Positions 1-8,301 of a stretch of DNA of 64,000 bases are shown here, one piece after another. Position 1 is the first letter of the stretch; the number at the start of each line of letters is the position of its first letter. The notes below the pieces were generated by a model, which had not been told where the DNA came from, ran no database searches, and worked only from the letters and a program-made list of their open reading frames with translations. Both the position numbers and the translations under genes were made by a program. The DNA is from Paracoccaceae bacterium (lineage in GTDB: Bacteria > Pseudomonadota > Alphaproteobacteria > Rhodobacterales > Rhodobacteraceae): contig JAQWSE010000002.1 in the NCBI GenBank assembly GCA_029243395.1, positions 1 to 64,000 on the forward strand, read 5' to 3'.

Positions 1-2151
1 GGTAATGCGACATTGACGGCGGCGTCAGGGGGCTCGACCATGAATGTTTCTGCGGCGACGGGGAGTGGTGTGTCTTTTACTCTGACGGGTGGTGCCGGGG
101 TTGATATTATCACGGGTAGCACGGGCGTGGATATTATTACCGCTGCTGCTGCTGCTGATACGATTACGGGCGGAGCCGGGAATGACATTATTGATGCGGG
201 TGCTGGTGCTGATATCATTATTATTGGTACTGCTGGTGAAGCGGATGGAGATACGATTGACGGTGGTGCTGAAGCAGATGTTCTCAAGCTTTCCACGGGT
301 GGTACGGATACTTTTTCTACAGATAATAAGCTTCAGAATGTTGAAACGATTCAAGCTCATGCTTCTGGTTCAACGGTAGTTCTTACGGGTCAGACGGAGG
401 CGTTAACGATTACAGGTTCTGCAGCTACTGATAATATCACTGGTGGTGGTGGTATTGATACGATCTCGGGTAATGGCGGTGCTGATACGATTACGGGCGG
501 AGCCGGGAATGACATTATTGATGCCGGTGCTGGTAATGACATTATTTTAATAGCGGCTGCTGGTGAGGCGAATGGAGATACGATTGACGGTGGTTCTAAC
601 GCTGATGTTCTTAAGCTTTCCACGGGTGGTACGGATACTTTTTCTACAGATAACAAGCTTCAGAATGTTGAAACGATTCAAACTCATGCCTCTGGTTCGA
701 CGGTGGTTCTTACGGGTCAGACGGAGGTTCTTACAATTACTGGTGGTGCTGGCATCGATAATATCACGGGTGGAGGTGGTGTTGATATCATTACCGGTGG
801 TGCGGGTAGCGATACCATTGTAGGTGGAGCAGGTGATGATGTCCTCACTGGCGGAAGTGATAATGATGCTCTTACTGGAGGCGCCGGCAATGACACATTC
901 AATATTGATTCGGGATTTGACACTATTTCAGATTTAGGTGGTAGTGATGTTTTGGTGGTATCAGCTGGCGCGACAGTTAGCGCTTCCGGAATTGACTCCT
1001 TTACGGCCACTTCCGGTACAAATAATAGCGGAACCGCAAATCTTACTACTGATAATGATGGAGCTACCATTAATATGGCATCTTCATCTGGCGGTACTTA
1101 TACCATAACAGGAGGAGGAGGAGTTGACACTCTTACAGGAGGAAGTGGTGCAGATACTATTTACGGCGTGGGAGGAGCAGACATTCTTACTGGTGGAGCA
1201 GGGAATGATATCATTGTTGGGGGAGCTGGAGACGATCTTATAATCGTTTCTAATGCCGGGGATGCAGATGGTGATACAATCGATGGCGGTAGTGGTGGTG
1301 ACACATTGCAGCTTTCGGCTGGTGCGCACACTTTTAGCAATGATGGACGTGTCCAAAATGTCCAAATAGTGACCCTAAACGCTTCTGGTGCCCAGGTAAC
1401 CTTAACTGGACAAACAGAGGGTTTAACTATTACTGGAGGAAATGGGAATGATGTTATCATAGCAGGTACGGGCTCAGATACGATTAATGCAGGAGCTGGT
1501 TCTGATTTTATTACCGGTGCTGCCGGTAATGACACTATAGATTTAGGTGCCAATGACAATCAAACTGACACAATTATCATGAATTTAAGTGACGGCCTTG
1601 ACCTAATAGAAGAATTTAAAGCTGGATCAACTAATGGAGATATTTTCAAGTACACAGGAAATTTGACAGATGTAGAAAGTTCAGCAAATTCATCCAATGG
1701 TGGAAATGGAAGTGATGAAATACTGTCGGCTGACTTCATAACACAATCGAAAAATGCTTCTCTTGACATTACTAACTTGGTCATAGGCTTTCAAACTGGG
1801 TTAACTCAAAACGGACTATCCAGTGGAACGGCAGTTGATTTCACAGGAGTTGGTGTTTACTCGTCTCAGATTTTGGGTTACGTCGAAACCGCTCTAGAAA
1901 ATAATAATGATGGTAGTGGATCGGGTCTTTTGTCGGGTGCATCTGGACAGCAAGTGTTACAGGGTGACGTTAATGAAATAAAATTACTATTATGTCATGA
2001 TGGAGGATCGGGTGCAGCAGTTGATACTGCCATCATTCTTTACAATGAAGGTTCCAATTCAGAGGCAGATTTCTCAGGGGAATTATCCCTTTTGGCTCTG
2101 ATAGATGGTGTCACAGTATCAGACCTAACCCATGACAATTTCTATGGATAG
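1..2151 (+). CDS. RTX-type calcium-binding repeat protein, 3' part (5' truncated by window edge)
   Basis: The reading frame is open from the first base, so the true start lies upstream; 716 codons are visible before the TAG stop. The protein is built from glycine/aspartate-rich nonapeptides of the GGxGxDxxx type (for example GGAGNDIID), which in RTX proteins fold into calcium-binding parallel beta-rolls. Three long modules of about 109 residues, each two to three nonapeptide rows followed by a non-RTX spacer (containing DGDTIDGG and LTGQTE), recur at about bases 157–483, 484–810 and 1180–1503. The last 200 residues are not repetitive and end in an acidic/hydrophobic tail (LLALIDGVTVSDL), as in substrates of type I secretion that carry an uncleaved C-terminal signal. 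Secretion to the cell surface or medium is inferred. No HlyB/HlyD exporter genes are in the window. Adhesin, S-layer or enzyme function cannot be decided without the N-terminus. Confidence 0.85.
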   Translation, partial: GNATLTAASGGSTMNVSAATGSGVSFTLTGGAGVDIITGSTGVDIITAAAAADTITGGAGNDIIDAGAGADIIIIGTAGEADGDTIDGGAEADVLKLSTGGTDTFSTDNKLQNVETIQAHASGSTVVLTGQTEALTITGSAATDNITGGGGIDTISGNGGADTITGGAGNDIIDAGAGNDIILIAAAGEANGDTIDGGSNADVLKLSTGGTDTFSTDNKLQNVETIQTHASGSTVVLTGQTEVLTITGGAGIDNITGGGGVDIITGGAGSDTIVGGAGDDVLTGGSDNDALTGGAGNDTFNIDSGFDTISDLGGSDVLVVSAGATVSASGIDSFTATSGTNNSGTANLTTDNDGATINMASSSGGTYTITGGGGVDTLTGGSGADTIYGVGGADILTGGAGNDIIVGGAGDDLIIVSNAGDADGDTIDGGSGGDTLQLSAGAHTFSNDGRVQNVQIVTLNASGAQVTLTGQTEGLTITGGNGNDVIIAGTGSDTINAGAGSDFITGAAGNDTIDLGANDNQTDTIIMNLSDGLDLIEEFKAGSTNGDIFKYTGNLTDVESSANSSNGGNGSDEILSADFITQSKNASLDITNLVIGFQTGLTQNGLSSGTAVDFTGVGVYSSQILGYVETALENNNDGSGSGLLSGASGQQVLQGDVNEIKLLLCHDGGSGAAVDTAIILYNEGSNSEADFSGELSLLALIDGVTVSDLTHDNFYG
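157..810 (+). repeat. Two tandem, near-identical 327-bp coding repeats in the RTX gene
   Basis: The block beginning GATACGATTACGGGCGGAGC at 157 recurs at 484, exactly 327 bp (109 codons) later, and most of the two units match at nucleotide level, including synonymous positions. A third, much more diverged protein-level copy starts near 1180. This points to recent in-frame duplication of the first two units. The repeat region is visibly richer in G and C than the rest of the gene. Confidence 0.85.
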
Positions 2152-2318
2152 ATGCTATTGTACGCATCTTTCTCAAATCGATCGGTTAGGGTGTGAGCAA
2201 GCATTAGAGTTTCCTGGTAAAGATAATCACGTGCCAACCTACAGCCAATTTCATCATTAAGCCGCTTTCTACTAAAACTTTCCGGTTTCCGGGAGTTGTG
2301 GCGGTTGCAACCAGAAAT
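2142..2318 (-). pseudogene. Possible gene remnant (58-codon open stretch, no start)
   Basis: On the minus strand the frame is open from a stop at 2319–2321 down to a TAG at 2142–2144 and reads like real protein (RLARDYLYQETLMLAHTL), with normal amphipathic composition. There is no good start codon and it runs into the 3' end of the convergent RTX gene. I do not recognise the family. It may be the tail of a decayed gene, or chance. The rest of the 2152–2427 gap shows nothing else. Confidence 0.2.
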
Positions 2319-2427
2319 TCACCAATAGTATGCTAATATACCGGCATGTCCTGACAAGGTTACAACAGAAGATCAGGTAAGGTTAATATTTTTCACTTTT
2401 CTTATCCTCTGTATATCTTTTACTAAC

Positions 2428-3402
2428 TTAGGCTTTCTCTAAATCATCCGAGATATAGGTTGATATTATTTGCTCAAAATTTGTTTCAGCTTTAAAGCCT
2501 ACCTTTAAAGCTCTTTCAGGCTCAAAGTCGCTAGGCCATCCAGAAACCATTTGTTTGATGAAAGGATCTGGTTTTGAAATTATAAGATCAACGACCTTTT
2601 GACCGGCTATTTTTCGTAAGGCTTCTATTTGCTCCTCAACAGTACAACTAACACCAGGTAGATTTAAAGATCTACGGTTATCCAAAATGGAAGTATTAAT
2701 GGTAGTAGCATGCAGTAGGAAATTAGCAGCAGCGCGTGGAGAGGCATGCCAATGCTTTACTTTTGTATCGACTGGTAAATATGCAGTTTTGTTATTTAAA
2801 GGTTCACGAATAATACTTGAAAAGAAGCTAGAAGCGGCCTTATTTGCTGAGCCAGGTCTTACACAGATTGTCGGTAGACGAAGAGAGATACCATTTACAA
2901 AACCTTTCCTGCTAAAATCCGAAAGTAGTAATTCTGCAGACGCTTTTTGGGCACCATAGCTTGTTTGAGGAGCACATAGGAATTCATCATCAATCTTGTC
3001 AGGATATGGTGCTCCAAATACTGCTATGGACGATGTAAAAATTATTCTTGGAATATACTTAGATGAGCTATTAAAATGTTCTATTTTGAGATTTTCCAGT
3101 AAATGCCACATGGAAAAGAGATTAACTTTCCAACCTTTATCAAAATTTTCCTCCGCTTCTCCAGAAACAATAGCGGCTAAGTGAAAAATAATGTCAAACC
3201 GATAAGTGGTAAGTTTCTTGATTTGTTTAGGATCCCCCAGATCACCTTTTATAAGGTTCACTCCTGTGTGATGCTGATTTGGGAAGTTTAGATCGAACAG
3301 ATAGATGTCAGAAGGATTAATAGAATTAAATCCAGTTTGCAGAATTTGTTTCACCAACTTCCGCCCTACCATCCCGCCAGCACCAAGAATTAATACTTTC
3401 AT
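2428..3402 (-). CDS. denD: D-erythronate dehydrogenase-like NAD-dependent epimerase/dehydratase (DenD family)
   Basis: Extended SDR of 324 residues. The N-terminal NAD-binding loop reads GAGGMVGRKL at residues 7–16, followed by the D-x-F acidic end of beta2 and the LAAIVSGEAEENFD segment. The catalytic serine lies in FTSSIAVFG and the YxxxK pair in TSYGAQKASAELL. The RLPTICVRPG and HWHASPRAA blocks are characteristic of the subfamily that oxidises D-erythronate at C2 (or related sugar acids) to the 2-oxo acid. Length matches the family. A GGAG Shine–Dalgarno lies 9 nt before the ATG. The usual pathway partners (DenK kinase, OtnC, OtnI) are absent here, so the substrate is an inference from family similarity. 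The gene is divergent from the ATP-grasp gene across a 202-bp AT-rich spacer. Confidence 0.8.
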   Translation of the reverse strand: MKVLILGAGGMVGRKLVKQILQTGFNSINPSDIYLFDLNFPNQHHTGVNLIKGDLGDPKQIKKLTTYRFDIIFHLAAIVSGEAEENFDKGWKVNLFSMWHLLENLKIEHFNSSSKYIPRIIFTSSIAVFGAPYPDKIDDEFLCAPQTSYGAQKASAELLLSDFSRKGFVNGISLRLPTICVRPGSANKAASSFFSSIIREPLNNKTAYLPVDTKVKHWHASPRAAANFLLHATTINTSILDNRRSLNLPGVSCTVEEQIEALRKIAGQKVVDLIISKPDPFIKQMVSGWPSDFEPERALKVGFKAETNFEQIISTYISDDLEKA

Positions 3403-3604
3403 ATCTTATGCTCCTTAATAACCAATCTTTTGCTCTAAGCTTTACTCTCTACCTTGTAAATGAGGACAAGATCAAATTAGTTTTTGTTTTTTAAACGAGT
3501 TGATAAAAATATTTGAAGTCTGTATTGCTAGCGAGGAAATTTTTGTATTTAAACCTAATGACGAGCAAAAATGTCTTGTGAAATTAGCATGAAAAACAAA
3601 AGAA

Positions 3605-4567
3605 ATGAAAACAGTATTTTTGATTCATGAGAATAAAGATTGGTCAGAACCACTTGAGAAGTGCCTGCACAAAATTGGTCTTCCCTATGTGGAATGGTAC
3701 ATGGTCAATCGTGTTATAAACATGTCTACAGCTCCACCTGATGGTATATTTTATAACCGCATGAGTGCATCCGCTCATTCCAGAGGACATAGATACTCAC
3801 CAGAATTGACTGCGGGTTTATTAGCATGGCTGGAAGCAAATGATAGGTTGGTTATTAATGGAAGCAATGCCATTCGATTAGAACTTTCTAAAATGGTACA
3901 GTACAGTGCACTTAAAGAGGTTAACATTCAAGTTCCTCGCACAATTGCTGCAACAAATGATGTTGGAATTTTAGAGGCTGCAGAGTTTTTAAGATGTCCG
4001 ATAATTACCAAGCACAATAGAGCAGGGAAAGGGTTGGGAGTAAAGTTATTCAAAAACGAAATTGAGTTGAAAGAGTATGTTTTCGGCGGGTTTTTTGAAC
4101 CTTCAATAGATGGAATAACTTTAGTCCAAGACTATATTGAGGCCCCTGATTCCTCTATTACAAGAATTGAATTTGTTAATCAAAAAGTACTCTATGCTCT
4201 TAGAGTAGATACTTCAGATGGCTTTGAATTATGCCCTGCAGATTCTTGCGAAATAGACCAGCTGGGTGACACAATTGATGGATCATCTGTTTTGAAGAAA
4301 AAAATAAATTCCAAATTTGATATGATAGATGACTTTACAACCCTGCCTATAGCTCAAACCCTAGTTCCAAAAATGGAAAGGTTGATGAAAAAAGTTGGGA
4401 TTGATGTAGCTGCATTTGAATTTATTCTCGATAAGGATGGTAATTGTTTTGTTTATGATATTAACGTTAATACAAATTATAATAAAGATATTGAAGGGAA
4501 ATCAAAAATTTCTGGTTTTGCTACTATTGCTAACTTTCTAAAAAAAGTTTCAAAATCCCACCAATAA
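3605..4567 (+). CDS. ATP-grasp family protein (RimK-like ligase), substrate unknown
   Basis: 320 residues with the layout of a small ATP-grasp carboxylate–amine/thiol ligase. An N-terminal pre-ATP-grasp domain (YNRMSASAHSRGHRYSPE around residue 50–70) precedes a lysine-bearing ATP-binding segment (PIITKHNRAGKGLGVKLF, about 135–152). A VQDYIEAPDSSITRIEF block follows, and C-terminal acidic/asparagine metal ligands lie in FVYDINVNTNYN. Such enzymes activate a carboxylate as acyl phosphate and join it to an amine. Nothing in the sequence identifies the substrate. It precedes a Gfo/Idh/MocA dehydrogenase by 150 bp on the same strand, and the pair may belong to one pathway. The start ATG has an A-rich leader with no clear Shine–Dalgarno sequence. 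Confidence 0.7.
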   Translation: MKTVFLIHENKDWSEPLEKCLHKIGLPYVEWYMVNRVINMSTAPPDGIFYNRMSASAHSRGHRYSPELTAGLLAWLEANDRLVINGSNAIRLELSKMVQYSALKEVNIQVPRTIAATNDVGILEAAEFLRCPIITKHNRAGKGLGVKLFKNEIELKEYVFGGFFEPSIDGITLVQDYIEAPDSSITRIEFVNQKVLYALRVDTSDGFELCPADSCEIDQLGDTIDGSSVLKKKINSKFDMIDDFTTLPIAQTLVPKMERLMKKVGIDVAAFEFILDKDGNCFVYDINVNTNYNKDIEGKSKISGFATIANFLKKVSKSHQ

Positions 4568-4719
4568 TAAGAAAGTGTATTGAACTTTTGATAGAAAGAA
4601 TCCCTTGCAGATGTCTTTCTTTGAAAATCAGATTGATATATGTCTAGTGGATACGAAACTAAGATTTGATTAGGCTTTATGAGACAACAATTCTAACATC
4701 ATTATTGTGGAGATATGAC

Positions 4720-5865
4720 TTGAGTAAACTGAGCTGGGCATTGATCGGAGGTGGAGAGGGTAGCCAAGTAGGATTTGCCCATAGGGCTGCGGCTCAACTT
4801 GATCACAATTTTAACTTGGTGGCAGGTGCATTAGATGTAGATCCTGGTTCCGCTCGAGCATTCGGCATATCGCTTGGATTAGAATCTACCAAGTCCTATG
4901 GGTCATGGCGGGATATGCTTGATGCTGAAAAAAATGTAGAAGGAGAACAGCGTATAGATCTCGTTACTGTAGCTACGCCTAATTCAACCCATTTCGAAAT
5001 TACCAAAGAATTTCTTGAGGCAGGTTTTCATGTACTTTGTGAAAAACCTCTTACAATGACTATTGAAGAGGCACAAGTATTAGTCCTTATAGCTAAAGCG
5101 TCAAATAGGATTTGTGCGGTGAATTATGGTTATACGGGGTACCCTTTGGTCAGACAAATGCGCTCAATGGTTTTAGCAGGAGAGCTGGGTAAGATTCGTT
5201 TGGTCGTTGCAGAATTTGCAGGAGGTTTCATGGCAGATTCGGCTGATGCAGAAAATCCTCGTGTAAAATGGCGATTTAATTCTAAACACTCAGGGATGGC
5301 GGCCATTACTGTAGATTGTGGTATACACGCGTTAAATATGGCTTGCTTTATCACGAATAAGAAGGTGGTAGAGGTTTCTAGTGATTTTGCTTCTGGAATA
5401 AAGAGTCGTGAATTAGAAGATGATAACTCGTCTGCATTTAGGTTGGAATCTGGTATTGTTGGTAGACTTTGGACAAGTGGGTTAGCAATAGGTCGAACTC
5501 ATGGTTTGACAATTCAGGTTTTTGGAGAGAAAGGGGGGCTTTCTTGGAAACAGGAACAGCCTAATCAGCTTTCTTGGACACCTCTAAATAAACCTACCTG
5601 TATATTGGAAAGAGGTCATCCAGATTTGCATTTGTCGGCCCAAAGAGCAAATAGAATAACCATAGGTCATCCTGAAGGAATGGTATTTGCTTTTGCAAAT
5701 ATTTATCGCGATTTATTTGAAGTTATTTCGGCTGTAAAAGCAGGGACAAAACCTAACAGTCTTGCACTTGATTATCCAACTGTTGAGGATGGCTGTCATT
5801 CTATCGAGGTTGTTGAGGCTATGACTAGGTCTGTTGCCAATAAGAGTTGTTGGACCAAGGTTTGA
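4720..5865 (+). CDS. Gfo/Idh/MocA family oxidoreductase
   Basis: NAD(P)-dependent sugar or cyclitol dehydrogenase-like protein. The Rossmann fold starts directly at the N-terminus (WALIGGGEGSQVGFAHR), with the family's VTVATPNSTHFEI and HVLCEKPLT motifs (EKP carries the conserved lysine) near residues 90–120. The C-terminal domain contains DCGIHALNMACF, with the expected acid and histidine. I place the start at the TTG at 4720, preceded by GGAG at 4709; the frame is open further upstream to 4666, but that extension adds unconserved residues. This gives 381 residues. Substrate is unknown. The neighbours (ATP-grasp ligase, phosphofructokinase, DenD) suggest sugar or sugar-acid metabolism. Confidence 0.85.
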   Translation: MSKLSWALIGGGEGSQVGFAHRAAAQLDHNFNLVAGALDVDPGSARAFGISLGLESTKSYGSWRDMLDAEKNVEGEQRIDLVTVATPNSTHFEITKEFLEAGFHVLCEKPLTMTIEEAQVLVLIAKASNRICAVNYGYTGYPLVRQMRSMVLAGELGKIRLVVAEFAGGFMADSADAENPRVKWRFNSKHSGMAAITVDCGIHALNMACFITNKKVVEVSSDFASGIKSRELEDDNSSAFRLESGIVGRLWTSGLAIGRTHGLTIQVFGEKGGLSWKQEQPNQLSWTPLNKPTCILERGHPDLHLSAQRANRITIGHPEGMVFAFANIYRDLFEVISAVKAGTKPNSLALDYPTVEDGCHSIEVVEAMTRSVANKSCWTKV

Positions 5866-5958
5866 GTGCTGTAAGAGCATAAGAATATCGATGAAAGTTT
5901 ATAGACGTCTAACTTAGATTAGTTTATGAGTTGTTGAAATCTAGCGAAAGTAATTCAT

Positions 5959-6927
5959 ATGAATCATTTAGCAGTCCTTACAAGTGGAGGAGATGCTCCG
6001 GGCATGAATGCAAGCCTTAGAGCAATAGTGCGTTCAGCTAATAATAAAGAAATAAAAGTCTATGGAGTTTATAATGGCTTTGATGGTCTAATTGATGACC
6101 TCCTTGCAGAACTAAAACCTAGACAGGTAGGTAATATAATACAGCGCGGTGGTAGCATACTACAAACTTCCAGGTCTAAACGTTTTTTAGACAAGAAATA
6201 CAGAAATCAAGCTAGAGAAAATTTGTTCAAAAGAGATATTGGTTCTGTGATCGTAATCGGTGGGGAAGGATCTTTGAAAGGGGCTGCATGTCTTGGAGAA
6301 GAAGGGAAGCTAAATGTGCTAGGATTGCCTGCAACTATTGATAGAGATATACCTTCAGTAGGGCCGACCATTGGATTTGATACAGCCATAAATACCGCTT
6401 TACAGGCAATAGACAGGATTAGGGATACCGCTTCTACTTCTAACACGGTTCATATAATCGAAGTAATGGGTCGGGCTTGCGGTTGGATAAGTCTATTTGC
6501 AGGAATAGGTGGGGGTGCGGAGGCAGTGATCTTACCAGAATTCCACACAGATATAGAGAAATTGGCTTACCAAATCAAAGAACAAAGATCTTCCGGCAAA
6601 CAAGGCTGCATTCTTATAGTTTCTGAGGGGGCATGTAACTCTTCTGGAGGAGAAGGGTTAGTCGAGGATCTCAATAAAGTGTCTAATTTTGACCTAAGGA
6701 TAACTAAATTGGGCCATATACAGAGGGGTGGTAACCCTAGTGCGGTAGATAGGGTCCTGGCTAGTAGATTGGGTGCGGGAGCAGTGGAAGGTTTCTTATC
6801 TGGGCACAGGCAATGCGTTGTGGCTCAGCCTAAAGATAAAATAAAAATGATTCCTTTTACCGATTTATCAGGCACATTAAATTCAGAAATGGCAGATTAC
6901 CATAAACTTATTTTCAGATTGGTTTAG
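5959..6927 (+). CDS. pfkA: 6-phosphofructokinase
   Basis: Phosphorylates fructose 6-phosphate to fructose 1,6-bisphosphate. The 322-residue length is that of the bacterial PfkA subunit. Motifs in order are TSGGDAPGMNA (9–19), IIQRGGSILQTSR (Fru-6-P/ATP region), GGEGSLKG (about 96–103), PATIDRDI with the catalytic aspartate, TIGFDTAINTA, EVMGRACGW, and LGHIQRGGNPSAVDR near the C-terminus. Glycine after the acidic residue in GGEGS points to ATP rather than pyrophosphate use. The glutamate replaces the usual aspartate and RDI replaces NDI, variants also known in other PFK groups. Many marine alphaproteobacteria lack this enzyme and use the Entner–Doudoroff route, so its presence is informative. 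Confidence 0.9.
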   Translation: MNHLAVLTSGGDAPGMNASLRAIVRSANNKEIKVYGVYNGFDGLIDDLLAELKPRQVGNIIQRGGSILQTSRSKRFLDKKYRNQARENLFKRDIGSVIVIGGEGSLKGAACLGEEGKLNVLGLPATIDRDIPSVGPTIGFDTAINTALQAIDRIRDTASTSNTVHIIEVMGRACGWISLFAGIGGGAEAVILPEFHTDIEKLAYQIKEQRSSGKQGCILIVSEGACNSSGGEGLVEDLNKVSNFDLRITKLGHIQRGGNPSAVDRVLASRLGAGAVEGFLSGHRQCVVAQPKDKIKMIPFTDLSGTLNSEMADYHKLIFRLV

Positions 6928-7109
6928 AATTAGAACTGTAGATTAGTAAACTCCTTTTGAAACATGGATAGAAACCAATTGCTTTGTTGAAAGTAAGAAT
7001 CTGTTTGTTGTTGTTTGAGATGAGAATTAATTAGTTTAGATACTTAAAGTTAATGTTGTACTATTGAGTAATAGATAAAACTCCTGAGCTTAATTAAAGG
7101 GCTTTTTAT

Positions 7110-7880
7110 TTGTATGATTTCTTTTTCAAATTATTAACGGTATTTCCCGAAAGCTTATCTAGCGCAATTATCATATTTTTGATTTTTGTGAGTTTTATTA
7201 CTTCTTTTATTTCAGAGATAGTTGGTTTGGGTGGTGGGGTAATTTTACTGGGAATTTTTGCTATTTTTCTGGATCTAATTGCAATTATTCCTGTCCATGG
7301 GGTGGTTCAAGCAGCATCAAATGCGGGTAGATTAATTACTTTGCTTGGCAGAGTTCATACTCCTGTTGTACTTCCCTTTGTCCTAGGCAGTTGTATTGGC
7401 GCAACTTTGGGTGGGTTCACTTTTGCTCAAATAAACCCCGAGTTTGTACAGCTATTTGTTGGAATATTAATAATTTTAACTGTGCTGAACTTATTTCCAA
7501 AGATAAGAACAAAACATTTAGTATTTGTAGGGGTGCTTTCTAGTTTTTTGACTATTTTGGTTGGCGGTGCGGGTTCTTTTGCGGCAGCAGTCGTAAACTC
7601 AATCAAACTGGAAAAATTAAGTCATATAGCTACATTAGCATTGATGTTATTGATACAACATTTTATGAAAATTGTTGTTTTTGGTTTCTTAGGTTTTGCA
7701 TTTGCTCCCTATATCTCCCTAATAGCTTTAATGATAATTTCTGGATTCATGGGAACCCTAATAGGTCGAGTATTAGTTGTGCGCTTAAACGAAGATATTT
7801 TTCGGAAAGTTCTTAATCTATTTTTAATTTTTTTGGCAGTAAAGTTGATTCTCGGATCTCTCTTGGGAACATTCAGATAG
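7110..7880 (+). CDS. TauE/SafE-family membrane permease
   Basis: Integral membrane protein of 256 residues with about eight hydrophobic helices. The first reads IIIFLIFVSFITSFIS and is followed by the EIVGLGGGVILLG loop typical of the TauE/SafE (DUF81) family; a second glycine-rich repeat half (ILVGGAGSFAAAVV) lies near residue 150. Members export or import small anions such as sulfite, sulfoacetate or other organic anions; nothing here fixes the substrate. The start is a TTG at 7110 with AAAGG about 10 nt upstream; the nearby ATG at 7114 is out of frame. The gene stands alone, separated from pfkA by 182 bp. Confidence 0.75.
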   Translation: MYDFFFKLLTVFPESLSSAIIIFLIFVSFITSFISEIVGLGGGVILLGIFAIFLDLIAIIPVHGVVQAASNAGRLITLLGRVHTPVVLPFVLGSCIGATLGGFTFAQINPEFVQLFVGILIILTVLNLFPKIRTKHLVFVGVLSSFLTILVGGAGSFAAAVVNSIKLEKLSHIATLALMLLIQHFMKIVVFGFLGFAFAPYISLIALMIISGFMGTLIGRVLVVRLNEDIFRKVLNLFLIFLAVKLILGSLLGTFR

Positions 7881-8301
7881 AAAGCTGTGGTCGCAGTCAA
7901 TGTGAATTACTTTCGATTTTATTCCCAAGCGCTGTCGCACATGCGTATGCATGCTTACCATTATTTAAACAAATGTAATATTAGGATGGCCAACTAAGGA
8001 TCGTCCTGCATTTTCGGCATTTGTGATTCAGCATTTATTAACTATGCATAGAATAGTGGGAAAGAACTGCCTTTAAAAGGCAGCGATACCATCGAATGGG
8101 GATCCTTATCTTTCATATTGGAAAGAGCTCTCCTTTCGAGTACTAGTGATATTGTAACTGGATTTATTACATTTTCTCAAAGACCAATCTTACGGAGATA
8201 AAGTACCTATTAGGACTGGACTAGCTCTTGAAGTTGATGGGGACAGGTGTATTTAAAGATGTTGGCTTGACAATAGTTAAATTTGACTGAAAAATGTAAC
8301 T
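7881..8301. other. 421-bp intergenic region without a recognisable gene
   Basis: No open frame with a ribosome-binding site, tRNA or riboswitch signature was recognised. It contains a 17-bp inverted repeat at 8067–8083, listed separately. GC content appears slightly higher than in the neighbouring AT-rich spacers. Confidence 0.5.
8067..8083. promoter_or_regulatory. Perfect inverted repeat CTGCCTTTAAAAGGCAG
   Basis: Eight-base arms with a single central base, about 220 bp before the bicupin gene. The tight symmetry suits a dimeric regulator's operator better than an RNA hairpin, whose loop would be too short without fraying. Function is inferred only. Confidence 0.25.

Noticed and set aside
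1-1510. CRISPR-like array in the first 1.5 kb
   Set aside because: The repeats are in-frame protein repeats of variable spacing within one open reading frame, with no constant direct repeats separated by unique spacers.
25-1784. Several minus-strand and alternate-frame open frames across the RTX gene
   Set aside because: They are low-complexity shadows of the repeat-coding strand, with Ser/Ile/Pro-rich translations and no ribosome-binding sites.
4593-4620. AGAAAGA/TCTTTCT inverted repeat after the ATP-grasp gene as terminator
   Set aside because: Seven A/T-rich pairs, a 14-base loop and no T-tract; too weak to call.
7881-8301. tRNA or small RNA gene in the large spacer
   Set aside because: No cloverleaf with a T-arm consensus could be folded; only a short palindrome is present.
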